Shown here: positions 10,682 to 21,577 of the stretch, piece after piece
Layout: every line of letters begins with the position of its first letter
Position numbering within the stretch: the first letter of the stretch is position 1
Origin: Diabrotica undecimpunctata
Taxonomy: Eukaryota; Arthropoda; Insecta; Coleoptera; Chrysomelidae
Reading direction: 5' to 3'
NCBI RefSeq assembly: GCF_040954645.1
Contig: NC_092809.1
Location: 79,937,435-80,001,434, forward strand
Length of the DNA stretch: 64,000 nucleotides
Notes under the pieces: generated by a model
What the model was told of the DNA's origin: nothing
What the model saw: only the letters and a program-made list of their open reading frames with translations
The model's database searches: none
Made by a program: the position numbers and the translations under genes

Positions 10682-12149
10682 CCGCTATCGTTTTAAGCTC
10701 TTTTCACGTTGCAGTAATTTAGCATCACCAAGAAATGCTATCATTTTCTATTTATAAGTCGTGTATGTTCGTTTAGTGCACCTTTGTAGGGTTGGCACCG
10801 TTGTCGATTTTTCAATAATCCGATTTTTTTATAAATTAAATTTTTTACATCAAACCATCATTTTAACATTGGGAGGTAAAATTACTGTATTTGGTATCAT
10901 TTTAAAGCCAATAGATGTTGCCAGTGTTAATACTTAAATAATATTTGAAAACATAAAAATATCGATCGGTTTGGGTCAAGTTCAAATGAAGACATTGAAA
11001 CTACCTGCCGGCTGGCTGGGGTCAACCAACAAGTTTTTTTATATCAATGTTCAGTTGTTATTCAATTTAGATATTTTTTCGCAGAGAGTTGTGTAGGGGA
11101 ATATTTTACATATTTAAATTTCCAAGCTGTTTAATCGAAGTTATCAGTGAATAGTTTAAGATAAATATTAGGTTTTTATGGGATTAGGTCAAAAATATTG
11201 GTTGTGATTGGGATTAAAATCACATTTTTAATTATTTAATGTTTAACATTCTGATTTCCATTCATGAAATCGTTCTCAGAAAACGTTTTTTGTACAAAAT
11301 GTGTATACACATTTTTACATAATTTGTACAATAAACAAGGTTAAATATTGGAAATCGTATCGTTAAATATTAGTTAATTAAAAATGTAATTTTCATCTCA
11401 ATATCGACCAATAATTGTGGCTTAATCACATAAAAAAATAATATTTGACTTTGACCATGCCATAAGAAAGTAGTTCACGAACCTCGCTAAATAGTTTAAA
11501 AAAAATCTTATACAGAAATTTAAATTCTAAATAGTATGAGGGGTAGCCGACGAAAAATTCGTAAAGACGTACAGTTGATTTTGCTTTGTTTTCTTAAACA
11601 ATCTTAAAAGGCAAAAAAAAAAAATTTTGCTTATAAAACGTTTTGTATACATTCTAAAGAAAAATAATTTAAATAAAAGTTGTAGACAATAAAAAGTTTT
11701 CTATGTAGAGAAATAACAAATTTAAATACATAAATAATTGAGATAATTTCAAAAAACCATAAACTCTAAGATATTATGTTTGTAGTAATTTATAAATGTT
11801 AATAACTTTGTTTTTTGACTAACGACAGGTAATATAGCTACTTGAAATCATGGCAATTGATGAGTTATTAAAGTGTGCTAAATATCAAGCAGATCAAAAA
11901 ATATTTTACAATTTATTCAATTTGTTTATCACAGAAAGCGATTATTTAAACAACTGTACTTGTCCAAACTCGTATGACTCTACAAGTATTTTGTAACTTG
12001 CAATCGATTCTTTGCGCTTTCAGTTTTAGGGTATATTAAAAAAACTTTTAACATATTATTAAATTTTTTTACTTTTTAGTTTTTAGACTTTTTTGTGTAG
12101 TCAAGTCAACACTATTATAGAAGTTACCCATACTTTTTCAGTAGTCATG

Positions 12150-13770
12150 CAGACGGTTCATCTTAATTGTTCCCATATGGAACATAAGCCCGAGAAAAGT
12201 CTTAAATTCTGTTTGTGTTGTCTCTTTCCAAAACGCAATCTTCGATTTTTCTGAACGACTTTGTGCAAGTATTTCGTCAGAGTCACTTCCACAATTCATT
12301 TAATCTACATCGTCCTCGCCAGATGCTTCTAACAAGGATTGTAATTCAGCAGCGGTCAATCTACGTTTATCTTCACATCTAGCTTTTTTAGATGTCGAAG
12401 GCATATTATTTACATCCATTTCTTTATAAATACTATAACTCACTTTTACGGAGGTCTTCTTCTTCCTATGCCGTCCCCATTAACGGAGGTTGGCGACCAC
12501 ATTTTTAAAGGCTTCTCTATCTTTTGCAACGTGGAATAATTCGTCTACAGTCATGTTTGTCCAGTCTCGAATATTTCGCAGCCATGACTTCCTCTTTCTA
12601 CCTATTCCCTTTTTGCCATCGACTCTACCCTGCATGATGACCTGCAGAAGACTATATTTATTATTTCTTAGTATGTGTCCAAGGTATGCAGTCTTGCGTA
12701 CTTTTATCGTTCTCAACAATTTTTTGTCTCGACCCATTCTTCTCAGCACTTCCTCATTGGTGACCCTGGCAGTCCATGGGATTCTCAACATTCTCCGGTA
12801 TATCCAAAGTTCAAAGGCTTCAATCTTTTTAACTATTTGCGCTTTTAGTGTCCATGTTTCTACCCCGTACAATAGTTGCGACCAGACGTAACATTCAACA
12901 AACCTCAGTCTCAGCGCAATATTCAGATTTTTGTCACAGAACAATTGTTTGAATTTTAAGAACGCTGCCCTTGCCATTTCTATTCGTACCCGGATCTCTT
13001 GGTCTGGATCTAATTCTGTGTTGATGTAAGCTTTACGGAGGTAATTAACAATAAAAACGTTTTACTGGAAACTATCAACTTACGACTTCCAATACTATAA
13101 GGCCACTTGAGGCACAATACGTTTTTACTCAATAATAGTTCCTGTATAAGTAAAATTGTTTTTTAATGTGCTTCATTGAAGCACACTAGATATATTTCAG
13201 TTATGCAATCACATTCTTCAGAGTATGATTTAACTTTTTTAACTTTTCCATCGGCCTTTCTACTAGTCAGGTTTCTTCTTAAAACTTTGTAACATCTTGT
13301 ACACTTTCTTCTCTTTGTATTATCTACATCGCTTTGTCTTAAATGGTATTTTTGGGTGTAACTGGTCGTGAGGGTTACAACATTTCTTTATTTGTAAATG
13401 CCTTCGCGAACTCCAGTCTGAACTCAAGGATAGGTTGTCGCTTTTTTTAAGTTTTCTATTATTTACCAACTAAGCATTGACTACTGCGGTATTAAATATT
13501 AATTACATTGCCACTTTCCGGTACCACTTCAGCATTTTGCAGGCTTTGGTAAGAAGCCACTTGATCACTAAAATCAACACTCTTTTTCACCAAGTTATAA
13601 TCGAGAATAGTTTGTGGTTTTAGTACTTAATTTAGTGTATAATTTTTCTCTTCATTTGATTAAACCACGATACAACTATTATGTTTAATGCAAGGATTAA
13701 AACTGATCTTTTGTCGACCCATTTTATCACTCGTAAAATCAATAATGGGGTTAAGTTTCATCGAGAGTAA
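12150..13770 (-). pseudogene. piggyBac-like transposase remnant (copy A)
   Basis: Decayed minus-strand coding sequence seen by comparison with copies B and C. Pieces: an N-terminal segment starting near 12422 (MDVNNMPSTSKK), a C-terminal cysteine-rich segment (about 13360-13150), and the conserved DFSDQVASYQSPIRK-type segment near 13590-13520, here mutated. Stops and frameshifts run throughout, and an RTE LINE end lies within it. piggyBac transposases are DDD enzymes that cut at TTAA; nothing here looks functional. Confidence 0.6.
12456..13031 (-). mobile_element. RTE-like LINE 3' fragment with target-site duplication
   Basis: Minus-strand frame 12977-12480 (165 aa) matches the C-terminal end of RTE/BovB-type reverse transcriptases: LLYGVETWTLK, WIYRRMLRIPWTARVTNEEVLRRM, YLGHILRN and WLRNIRDW. 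It is 5'-truncated, with a GAA-rich 3' tail at the left end. The 11-bp duplication TTTACGGAGGT sits at 12445-12455 and 13032-13042. Copies B (about 30105) and C (about 46905) show the undisrupted site, so it inserted after the units separated. Confidence 0.88.
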
Positions 13771-13974
13771 CTGGTTGCAACTTTTTTAATCGAGATTTTG
13801 GTTTTACATGTTTTTATAGTAAAACATCTGCACATGAATAATTCGTTTCTTGAACAATGATTTCAATTCATCGACCAATATTCTAAAATAAGGTGTTATT
13901 ACGTCGTCCAGAATATTATAAACTGGTTCTATTTCATAAAGCATTGGAAATATGGTTTACACTCTATATTATTA

Positions 13975-14940
13975 TCTCCGTCAAATCCTATCATTTTAGG
14001 CTCCATATGTGATGTTTAGACCTATAGCACCGGAGATACGCAACTAAGGCTCTTTTGACATAACATATATAGGAGCAAAGATATATACCTAAGGTTCTTT
14101 TGACGTGTTGATGTATTTGATTTCTATGTCATAGTATTCTATTGGTGGAGCAGTACGGCAAGAGATAAGGGCTTGCGGCTCGGTGATACTCCTCCATAGA
14201 TCCCTACCGGAAGGGCGTGTGCCGCCTAAATACCAGATATATATATATAGTATTCTATTGGTTAAATGTTACCATTTGAGGTACTGTACGTCACAATTGG
14301 ACTAATAGGATAGAAGATACATAACTAAGGTCCTTTTGCCAGGCTACTCTATTTAATTTTTGTATCTCATTGTATTCTATTAGTTTAATTCTATCATTTG
14401 AGGTACGAAACGTCACGATTGGACTAATGGGACCGCAGATACATAACTAAGGCTCTTTTGACAAGCTGATGTATTTTATTTTTCTATCTTATTGTATTCG
14501 ATTGGTTAAATCCTATCATTTCAGGTACTGTACGGCACGATTGGGCTACTAAAAACGAAGATACGTAACTAAGGCCCTTTTAACATTTTGCTGTATTTGA
14601 TTTTTATCTCATTGTATTCTATTAGTTAAATTCTATCATTTGAGGTATCGTACGTCACGATTGGACTAATAGGACCGAAGATACTTGACTACGGCCCTTT
14701 TGACATGCTGTATTTAATTTTTTTATTTCATTGTTTTCAATTCGTTAAATCCTGTCATTTGAGATACTGTACGTCACGATTGGACTTATAGAAACGAAGA
14801 TATATAATTAAGGCCTTTTTGACATGTTGCTATATTTGATTTTTCTGTCTTATTGTATTTTATTGGTTAAATCCTATCATTTGAGGGGCTGTACGTCGCG
14901 ACTGGACCAATTGGAGCGAAGATACAATAGGTAGTTGCAA
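13975..14940 (+). repeat. ~121-bp minisatellite array (copy A)
   Basis: Tandem units with a core TATCATTTGAGGTACTGTAC, then GTCACGATTGGACTAATAGG and GAAGATACATAACTAAGG. About 6-7 diverged units, interrupted by the retroposon at 14145-14247. The same array ends copies B and C. Confidence 0.85.
14145..14247 (+). mobile_element. 103-bp retroposon fragment with (TA)n tail
   Basis: Absent from copies B and C at this point. It is bounded by the 14-bp duplication TAGTATTCTATTGG (14131-14144 and 14248-14261). It begins TGGAGCAGTACGGC, is GC-rich for this window, and ends CCGCCTAAATACCAGA plus a short TA tail. This is the structure of a 5'-truncated LINE or SINE. The family is not recognised. Confidence 0.75.
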
Positions 14941-14995
14941 TATATCATAACCCGTTACTTTTAACCAAACATGATGCCAGAATGATTTGTGGATG

Positions 14996-14998
<3 letters not shown>

Positions 14999-15050
<52 letters not shown>
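14999..15050. repeat. (TA)n microsatellite
   Basis: About 52 bp of TA between composite unit A and Penelope-like element PLE1. Confidence 0.99.
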
Positions 15051-15053
<3 letters not shown>

Positions 15054-15140
15054 AAGAAATTTAATCTTTGCAGATTAGTTAAATAGTAAACTCTTAAATA
15101 TTGGGGAAATCTGCAAGAAATACTCTAATGTGTATCAATT

Positions 15141-15197
15141 GTTTCGCCGAACGTTTTCGCCAAAGAGAATTAATTTGGCTTCTTCAGGGCTGAAAGA
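15141..15197 (-). ncRNA. Hammerhead-like ribozyme motif, PLE1 left arm
   Basis: Mirror of the right-arm motif at 21382-21436. Minus strand: CTGAAGA, a stem GCCAAA/TTTGGC, GAAA, a short AACGTT palindrome as stem III, and TTC before a stem I that pairs GGCGAAA with TTTCAGCC, with one bulged A. There is one extra A between CTGAAGA and stem II compared with the usual core. Confidence 0.5.
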
Positions 15198-15743
15198 GAA
15201 TAAATTATAATTAGCTACCATATATTATCTATTAAAACATTATTGATCTTACCGTAACTTAGAATTGTAGAGTTAGAATATTAAAAAACTTTGCTAGTAA
15301 CATAGTGGTGTTTTTTGTTACTATGTGCAAAAAAGTTTTTTATAAGGATTGAAATGTATGGTAGCTTCGAACTTGACACGTAAAGGCTTACCCAAGGTTA
15401 ATCGAAAAACCCAATGCAACTACATTTAAAAGGAGGTAATTCTTTGAATTGTCGGCAATAACTAAATTTTTGATTTTTAGATAGTTAAAAGTGAGGTTCT
15501 GTTTAAGCCAGAACGCAAGCGCTGACAACTTCATTATTAGTTCGTATGAATCTTTATGTCATTAAGGTTCATTGGTAAAAAACGAATGAATTTAAATCCC
15601 AGTAAAGGGAAATATTATTTTGATTTTCTTTATTTAATTATATTATATTGTTCATGTATTATTGAATCTTATTGAGACGTATCTAAGAAAAGCAAGGGAA
15701 TGTTATATATTTTTTGTTAATGAAAATTAATTATAAAGGTATG

Positions 15744-16634
15744 TTAGTTGTTAATGGATATATCAGTCAAGTTAGTAATCTGTGATATAGTATTGTTCTT
15801 GGTATCTGATTTAAGTAACAGGTGGTATATATCGCTTAGATTCTTGATGTCACTCTTAACATTAATGGAGAAATCGTTAAGGAAAATATAAGACATTTCA
15901 ATGAACTCTCTTTTAGATTTATTGTTCTCACGGTGGAGAATTGTGGTGTTAGTATAGTCCATGAGATGACCAGTGGAATGGACATGTTTGGCTAATGCAC
16001 AACGGTCAGGGTGAAGTCGAGAATCACTTTTGTGTAGTGTAATACGTGATTTCAATAATTGAGATGTTTGACCGATGTAGGAATTGTTGCAAGAGAGACA
16101 TGGAATGTTGTAGACAATATTACTAAGCCTATCTATGGGAGTCTTATCTTTTATCTTAGAATAAAGATTATTAATTGTTAGGGCTGATCTACAAGCTACA
16201 TTAAGTTTAATGTTGTTATTATTATTGCCAAAGCTATTTTCAACACTTTTCAGAATCCTTGTTAACCCCGGAGTGATATCTCTGAAATATGGTAATGAAA
16301 AATATTTGTGCATAGGAGTATCCGAGACTGGGTTCTCACTTAAGACATCAGGATCAGCATTGTTAGTCGCGAAGGAAGGTGAAATATCTTCGTCATGAAT
16401 AGTACTAAACAAAATCTTATTAACTAATGGTGTTGGATAAGCGTTTGAAATAAAAAGTTTCTGTAGGATTTGTAGGTTTTTTGTATGAAATGAAGGATCT
16501 GATAGTTTTGTTACTCTATTTTTCATCTGTTTGATTAAGTTGACTTTGGTAGAATTATTATGGTATGAGTTTTAGTTAAGGTATCTACCAGAATGGGTCG
16601 GTTTTTGATACCAATCTATTTTGATGTTGTTGCC
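15744..16634 (-). pseudogene. Penelope polyprotein C-terminus: RT end and GIY-YIG endonuclease
   Basis: Frame from the arm boundary (16634) reads WYQKPTHSGRYLN, the C-terminal side of Penelope reverse transcriptases. It is stopped by TAA at 16572-16574, then stays open for 260 aa from ATG 16526. GIY-YIG domain: IVYNIPCLSCNNSYIGQTSQ (about residues 138-157), then KSRITLHKS and CALAKHVHSTGH. In Penelope elements this nuclease nicks the target DNA for primed reverse transcription. The RT catalytic core is absent, so the copy is dead. Confidence 0.85.
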
Positions 16635-17058
16635 ATACGTCTCAATAAGATTCAATAATACATGAACAATATAATATAATTAAATAAAGAAAATCAAAAT
16701 AATATTTCCCTTTACTGGGATTTAAATTCATTCGTTTTTTACCAATGAACCTTAATGACATAAAGATTCATTCGAACTAATAATGAAGTTGTCAGCGCTT
16801 GCGTTCTGGCTTAAACAGAACCTCACTTTTAACTATCTAAAAATCAAAAATTTAGTTATTGCCGACAATTCAAAGAATTACCTCCTTTTAAATGTAGTTG
16901 CATTGGGTTTTTCGATTAACCTTGGGTAAGCCTTTACGTGTCAAGTTCGAAGCTACCATACATTTCAATCCTTATAAAAAACTTTTTTGCACATAGTAAC
17001 AAAAAACACCACTATGTTACTAGCAAAGTTTTTTAATATTCTAAGTTACGGTAAGATC

Positions 17059-17212
17059 TGTTATATACTTGGCAACACAGGTAGGCAACACCGCTCACGG
17101 ACACAAGGGAATGAAGTTAGTCAGTTATTGGGCAATAAAGGTTAATGATATAAAACCACGTTGTATTATTAATTATTACCTTATTTAAGTAAGAAATACC
17201 AAATACACAACA
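17059..17212 (+). repeat. 5' LTR (154 bp)
   Basis: Starts TGTTATATACTTGG and ends ACACAACA. Its twin is 21175-21328, with no difference seen. Confidence 0.95.
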
Positions 17213-17214
17213 AT

Positions 17215-17231
17215 TGGCGACGAGGATGGGA
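17215..17231 (+). other. Primer-binding site
   Basis: TGGCGACGAGGATGGGA starts 2 nt downstream of the 5' LTR, the standard place for tRNA priming of minus-strand DNA. The tRNA was not identified. Confidence 0.65.
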
Positions 17232-17340
17232 TACATATGATGGTAATAATAACTACTACAGAGATTATTACGACTACTACCATTGCTACTTCAACTTCAA
17301 GTACAGTTATTTACATTATTATTATACTACATCCCCAATT

Positions 17341-18590
17341 ATGTCTACACAAGTATCTACATTTCAATTTTCCGTTGAATCTTTCAACCAGTCTGCCACC
17401 AAATGGTCCAGGTGGGTAAAGAGGCTGGAAGGTGCTTAGAAGGTATTTAAAATTCCAGACGAAATGAGATTACCTTATCTACTACACTACATGGGTTCTG
17501 AGGCCTACGACACCCTATGCGACAAGTTAGCCCCAGAAGTCCCGGAAGACAAGTCATACGACGACATTGTCAATTTATTGGATAATTTTTACAACCCTGC
17601 ACCCCTGGAAATTGCAGAAATCTTCAGATTCCAATCAAAAAGGCAAGCCGAAGGAGAAACAATACAAGAATACTTTCATTCACTACAAAAGTTGTCAATT
17701 AACTGCAATTTCTCTACATATCTTAAAAGTGCTATAAGAAACCAATTTGTTTTTGGCCTACGATCGAAAAGAATACAAGCTAGACTTCTAGAATCAAAAG
17801 AACTGGACCTAGATAGAGCCGTTGAGATTGCCACAAGCATGGAGGCATCAGAAAAGGACAGTAACCAATTTTTTCATAATCAAAATTATAATAATTCTAG
17901 TGTCAATATATTAAATACAAAAGCAAGGAGTGCAAATAATAATAGGATGCAATTTCAGAATAACTCTGCTGCAAATTCTTCAAACACAAATAGTAATGTA
18001 TGTTATAGATGTGGAGATCCTTCACATTTAGCAAATTCTTGTTCAAAAAAACATTTAACTTGTAATTTTTGTAAAAAAGTTGGACACATTCAAAAAGTTT
18101 GTTTAAAATCAAAAAATGTTAGGTCTAACCAAGTAACTTCAGTTTGCTCAGTTCAAGAAATTTTTAAGATTAGTACTGTAAATTCAAAAGACAAATTTTT
18201 TATAAACTTAAGAGTAAACAACAATATTTTAAAATATGAAATTGATTCAGGTGCTGCTGTTACCATTGTAAACAAAAATATATTTGACACATATTTTTCT
18301 ACACTACAATTACAGAAATCTGATGTAAAATTAACTACATACTGTAAAAATCATTTAAATGTTTTAGGGTTAACTCCAGTGGAGGTTGAGCACCAGGGAA
18401 TAAGGCAAATGTTAAAGTTGTACGTGGTGGATGGTGAGGGTCAATCACTAGTTGGAAGAGAATGGATACGTGCCCTTGGAATTAAACTACATGAGGTAAA
18501 AAAAATATCACATGAGAACTCTAAAGTCTCAAGTTTATTAGATAAATACAAACATTTGTTTGAAAAGTCAATTGGTTTTACAAAAAGTAG
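17341..18590 (+). pseudogene. Gag-protease of the mag-like element (nonsense codon, then truncated)
   Basis: Start ATG 17341 (MSTQVSTFQF). Codon 33 is TAG (17437-17439); the same frame then continues open through Gag, two CCHC knuckles (CYRCGDPSHLANSC and CNFCKKVGHIQKVC, about 18000-18100) and protease with YEIDSGAAVTIV (about 18235). Near 18590 the frame ends, because sequence expected between protease and the RT fingers is missing and the RT lies in another frame. Without readthrough the stop leaves only 32 residues. Confidence 0.85.
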
Positions 18591-21124
18591 AGTTTTCAGA
18601 TTGGGCAACCCCAATTGTCCCAGTTGTCAAACACAATGGGGACATACGCATTTGTGGGGATTTTAAAATTACTTTAAATCCCTGTATTGAAGTGGACGAA
18701 TATCCTTTACCTACCCCTGATGATCTTCTATCTCAGTTAGCAGGGGGCGATAAGTATTCAAAAATAGACATTACAAAAGCTTATTTGCATTTACCTATAA
18801 AAAGTGAAATGAAACATTTACTTACACTTAATACTCACAAAGGTCTGTACCGCCCAAACCGTTTAATGTTCGGTATTGCAAGTGCTCCTGCCAAATGGCA
18901 ACGTTTAATGGAACAAATGTTACAAGGAATCGATGGTATTTCTGTGTTCTCAGATGATATAAGAATTACTGCCCCAAATACTGATATACATTTACAAAGA
19001 CTTGAACAAGTGTTACAAAAATTATCTGAACATAATTTACATATAAATTTAGACAAAAGTGAATTTTTAAAAGACGAAATTGAATACTGCGGATACAAAA
19101 TAAATAAATTTGGTATTACTAGTAGCTCAGATAAAGAAGATGCAATTGTAAATGCTCCAATACCAGAAAATAAAACTCAAGTCCGAAGTTTTTGTGGGTT
19201 AGTTAATTATTACAGACGTTTTTTACAACATACCTCTACAATATTAAAACCTTTAACAAATCTACTTAAAAATCATGTTGAATTTGAATGGTCCCGAGAT
19301 TGTCAAATGGCATTTGATAAAGCCAAAAGGCTTATTTCTTCTAAAAATGTTTTGTGTCACTACGACCCAAATTTGCCATTAGTCCTTGCAACTGATGCAT
19401 CCCCTTATGGTGTTGGTGCAGTACTGTCCCATATTTTTCCAGACGGTACAGAAAGACCGATACAATTTGCTTCTCAAATGTTAACCCTTACACAGCAAAA
19501 GTACTCTCAAATAGATAAAGAGGCATACAGCATTATTTTTGGTGTGAAAAAGTTCTTCAATTACCTATATGCTAGAAATTTTATTTTATACACTGATCAT
19601 AAACCTTTAGTCCAGATTTTTGCACCAGATAAAAGTCTACCAGTTTTAAGTGCTACAAGAATGCAGCATTATGCAATTTTCTTACAAGGTCTAAAGTATG
19701 ATATTCGATACAAAAATACAGATTCTCATTTTAATGCAGATGCTCTTTCACGTTTACCTATTAAAAATGAACAAAATTATACTCATGATGAACCAGACAT
19801 ATTCGAACTTAATCAGATTGAAAATTTACCTACAGATGTTAACAGTTTATCTTTTCATACCAAAAATGATGCTACTTTACAAAAGTTAATATTAGGTTTA
19901 CAAACTGGTGAGGTTGTTGAAAAACAATTCAGATTTAACGTAGATCAATCAGAGTTTTCACTACAGTCTGGAGTCATAATGAGAGGAGAACGAGTTTTAA
20001 TACCTATGAAATTAAGAAATAAAATTCTGCAGGAATTACACACTGCGCATTTTGGTATGGTGAGAATGAAGTCTTTAGCCCGGAGTTACTGCTGGTGGCC
20101 TTTCATAGACAAGGATATTGAATCGTTATGTAAAAATTGTTTTCATTGCAACAAGCACAAAAACAATCCTGTTAAGCACAATTCCCACATCTGGGAAACA
20201 CCTAAATTTTGCTTTGAAAGAGTACATGCTGACTATGCTGGACCTTTTAACGGAGGCTATTACTTCATTTTAGTCGATTCTTTTAGTAAGTGGCCTGAAA
20301 TACATTTCACGAAAGACACTACTACAAAAACTACAATCGAAATTTGTAGAAAAATCTTCACTACTTTCGGAATACCCACAGTATTTGTTACTGATAATGG
20401 TAGACAATTTGATTCTCATGAATTTAGAGAATTTATGAAGAATAATGGTATCACACATAAATTTACTGCACCCTATCACCCAGCCACGAATGGCCAGGGG
20501 GAGAGATATGTCCAAACACTAAAAAATTGTCTGCGAGCCATGCACAGTGAAGAGAAAGACAGAGAACTTGAATTGTGCAAGTTACTAATGCAGTATCGTA
20601 GAACACCTCACACAGTAACTGGCAAAAGCCCGTCTGAACGTAAGCTAGGAAGGCAGATTAGAAATAGATTAGATTTACTTAAACCTTTTACTCATGACAA
20701 AAATGCTTACACAGACCAGAGTCTTAGAAATGTTGCTATAGATACCAGAGTTTCAGTGGGAGATTACTTTAATGCCAAATGGCAATTTGGCAAGGTTATA
20801 CTAAGGTTAGGATTATTACATTATTTAGTTGAGTTAGATGATGGTAGGACGTGGAGACGTCATATTGACCAAATTAGAGTAATTGGGCAGGATACACCTA
20901 TAGAATATAACCCAACTTGTTTCATTCCTGATACAGTTACACATAGTATAGTTCCAAGGGAGGTATCTGTCCCTGAACCCAATTCCGTTTCACCACCTAC
21001 AAATGTACAAGAACTTCTAAATGATACAATAGAGCCAACAGTACCTGAGGCTCACACTGAAGCTGAACCAGTGTTAAGACGTTCAAGTAGAGTATGTAAA
21101 CCTGTTCAGAGGATGAATTTGTAA
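18575..21124 (+). pseudogene. Pol of the mag-like element: RT, RNase H, integrase (N-terminus deleted)
   Basis: Open from the deletion junction to TAA 21122-21124. RT starts abruptly at KVEFSDWATPIVPVV; SKIDITKAYLHLPI follows, and the YxDD box reads FSDD (about 18945-18960). RNase H has LATDASPYGVGAVL and YTDHKPL. Integrase has zinc-binding H...CKNCFHCNKHKN and the catalytic set HADYAGPF (D), VTDNGRQFDS (D), and GQGERYVQT (E), all kept. The loss before KVEFSDW removes part of the fingers and shifts frame relative to Gag-protease, so no active polyprotein can result. Confidence 0.88.
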
Positions 21125-21174
21125 GTACATCTTTATTTCAATCTGTATTTATGAATTTTGGTCAAGAGAGGAGG

Positions 21175-21328
21175 TGTTATATACTTGGCAACACAGGTAG
21201 GCAACACCGCTCACGGACACAAGGGAATGAAGTTAGTCAGTTATTGGGCAATAAAGGTTAATGATATAAAACCACGTTGTATTATTAATTATTACCTTAT
21301 TTAAGTAAGAAATACCAAATACACAACA
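21175..21328 (+). repeat. 3' LTR (154 bp)
   Basis: Twin of 17059-17212, preceded by the polypurine tract at 21165-21174. Confidence 0.95.
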
Positions 21329-21381
21329 AGGTCAATAATGTTTTAATAGATAATATATGGTAGCTAATTATAATTTATTCT

Positions 21382-21436
21382 CTTTCAGCCCTGAAGAAGC
21401 CAAATTAATTCTCTTTGGCGAAAACGTTCGGCGAAA
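21382..21436 (+). ncRNA. Hammerhead-like ribozyme motif, PLE1 right arm
   Basis: TTTCAGCC / CTGAAGA / A / GCCAAA-loop-TTTGGC / GAAA / ACGT / TC / GGCGAAA. Stem I pairs GCC with GGC and TTTC with GAAA around a bulged A. The cleavage triplet is TTC. Stem III is a tiny palindrome, as in Penelope hammerheads thought to work as dimers. The extra A after CTGAAGA departs from the usual core. Confidence 0.5.
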
Positions 21437-21489
21437 CAATTGATACACATTAGAGTATTTCTTGCAGATTTCCCCAATATTTAAGAGTT

Positions 21490-21492
<3 letters not shown>

Positions 21493-21575
<83 letters not shown>
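21493..21575. repeat. (TA)n microsatellite
   Basis: About 83 bp of TA at the right end of PLE1. Confidence 0.99.

Positions 21576-21577
<2 letters not shown>

Larger units (their letters stand above)
10678..14998 (+). repeat. Composite unit copy A (TA-bounded, piggyBac remnant plus minisatellite)
   Basis: Starts CATCCCGCTATCGTTTTAAG directly at a TA tract and ends GATTTGTGGATGAAA at another. The same sequence recurs inverted at 24143-32276 (B) and direct at 45489-51094 (C). Relative to B and C it lacks about 2 kb of the middle: GTTTACACTCTATATT near 13970 joins directly to the minisatellite entry. It contains two private insertions: an RTE-type LINE end (12456-13031) and a 103-bp retroposon (14145-14247). 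Class unknown; the ends fit no superfamily that I recognise. Confidence 0.8.
17059..21328 (+). mobile_element. Young Ty3/gypsy (mag-like) LTR retrotransposon, 4270 bp
   Basis: Two 154-bp LTRs, identical by my reading, bound a 3.96-kb interior with gag, protease, RT, RNase H and integrase. A primer-binding site begins 2 nt after the 5' LTR, and a purine tract (AGAGAGGAGG) directly precedes the 3' LTR. It sits in the right arm of PLE1; flanks AGATC (left) and AGGTC (right) fit a 5-bp target duplication with one change. Short LTRs and two CCHC knuckles resemble the mag group. The coding region is broken in at least two places. Confidence 0.92.
15051..21492 (-). mobile_element. Penelope-like element PLE1 with long inverted arms, split by an LTR element
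   Basis: Left arm (15086-15682) and right arm (16635-17058 continued at 21329-21492) are near-perfect inverted copies. Between them lies a minus-strand Penelope C-terminal coding piece. The left side has an extra ~35 bp (15051-15085) with no partner in the right arm, like the asymmetric tails of Penelope elements. The left arm has about 14 bp extra near 15262. TA tracts flank both ends. The right arm was split at GGTAAGATC by a Ty3/gypsy element. RT is mostly missing. Confidence 0.85.

Noticed and set aside
11850..11996. 49-codon frame MAIDELLKCAKYQADQK in all three units
   Set aside because: Conserved only because the units are recent copies; no known relative and too short to support as a gene.
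13975..14940. Regular ~121-bp repeats as a possible CRISPR-like array
   Set aside because: Whole units repeat with no unique spacers, in a eukaryotic transposon setting; this is a minisatellite.
10678..15000. Composite unit as a Helitron
   Set aside because: TA-adjacent TC starts exist for the D repeat, but no CTRR end with a hairpin was found, and no Rep/helicase coding piece.
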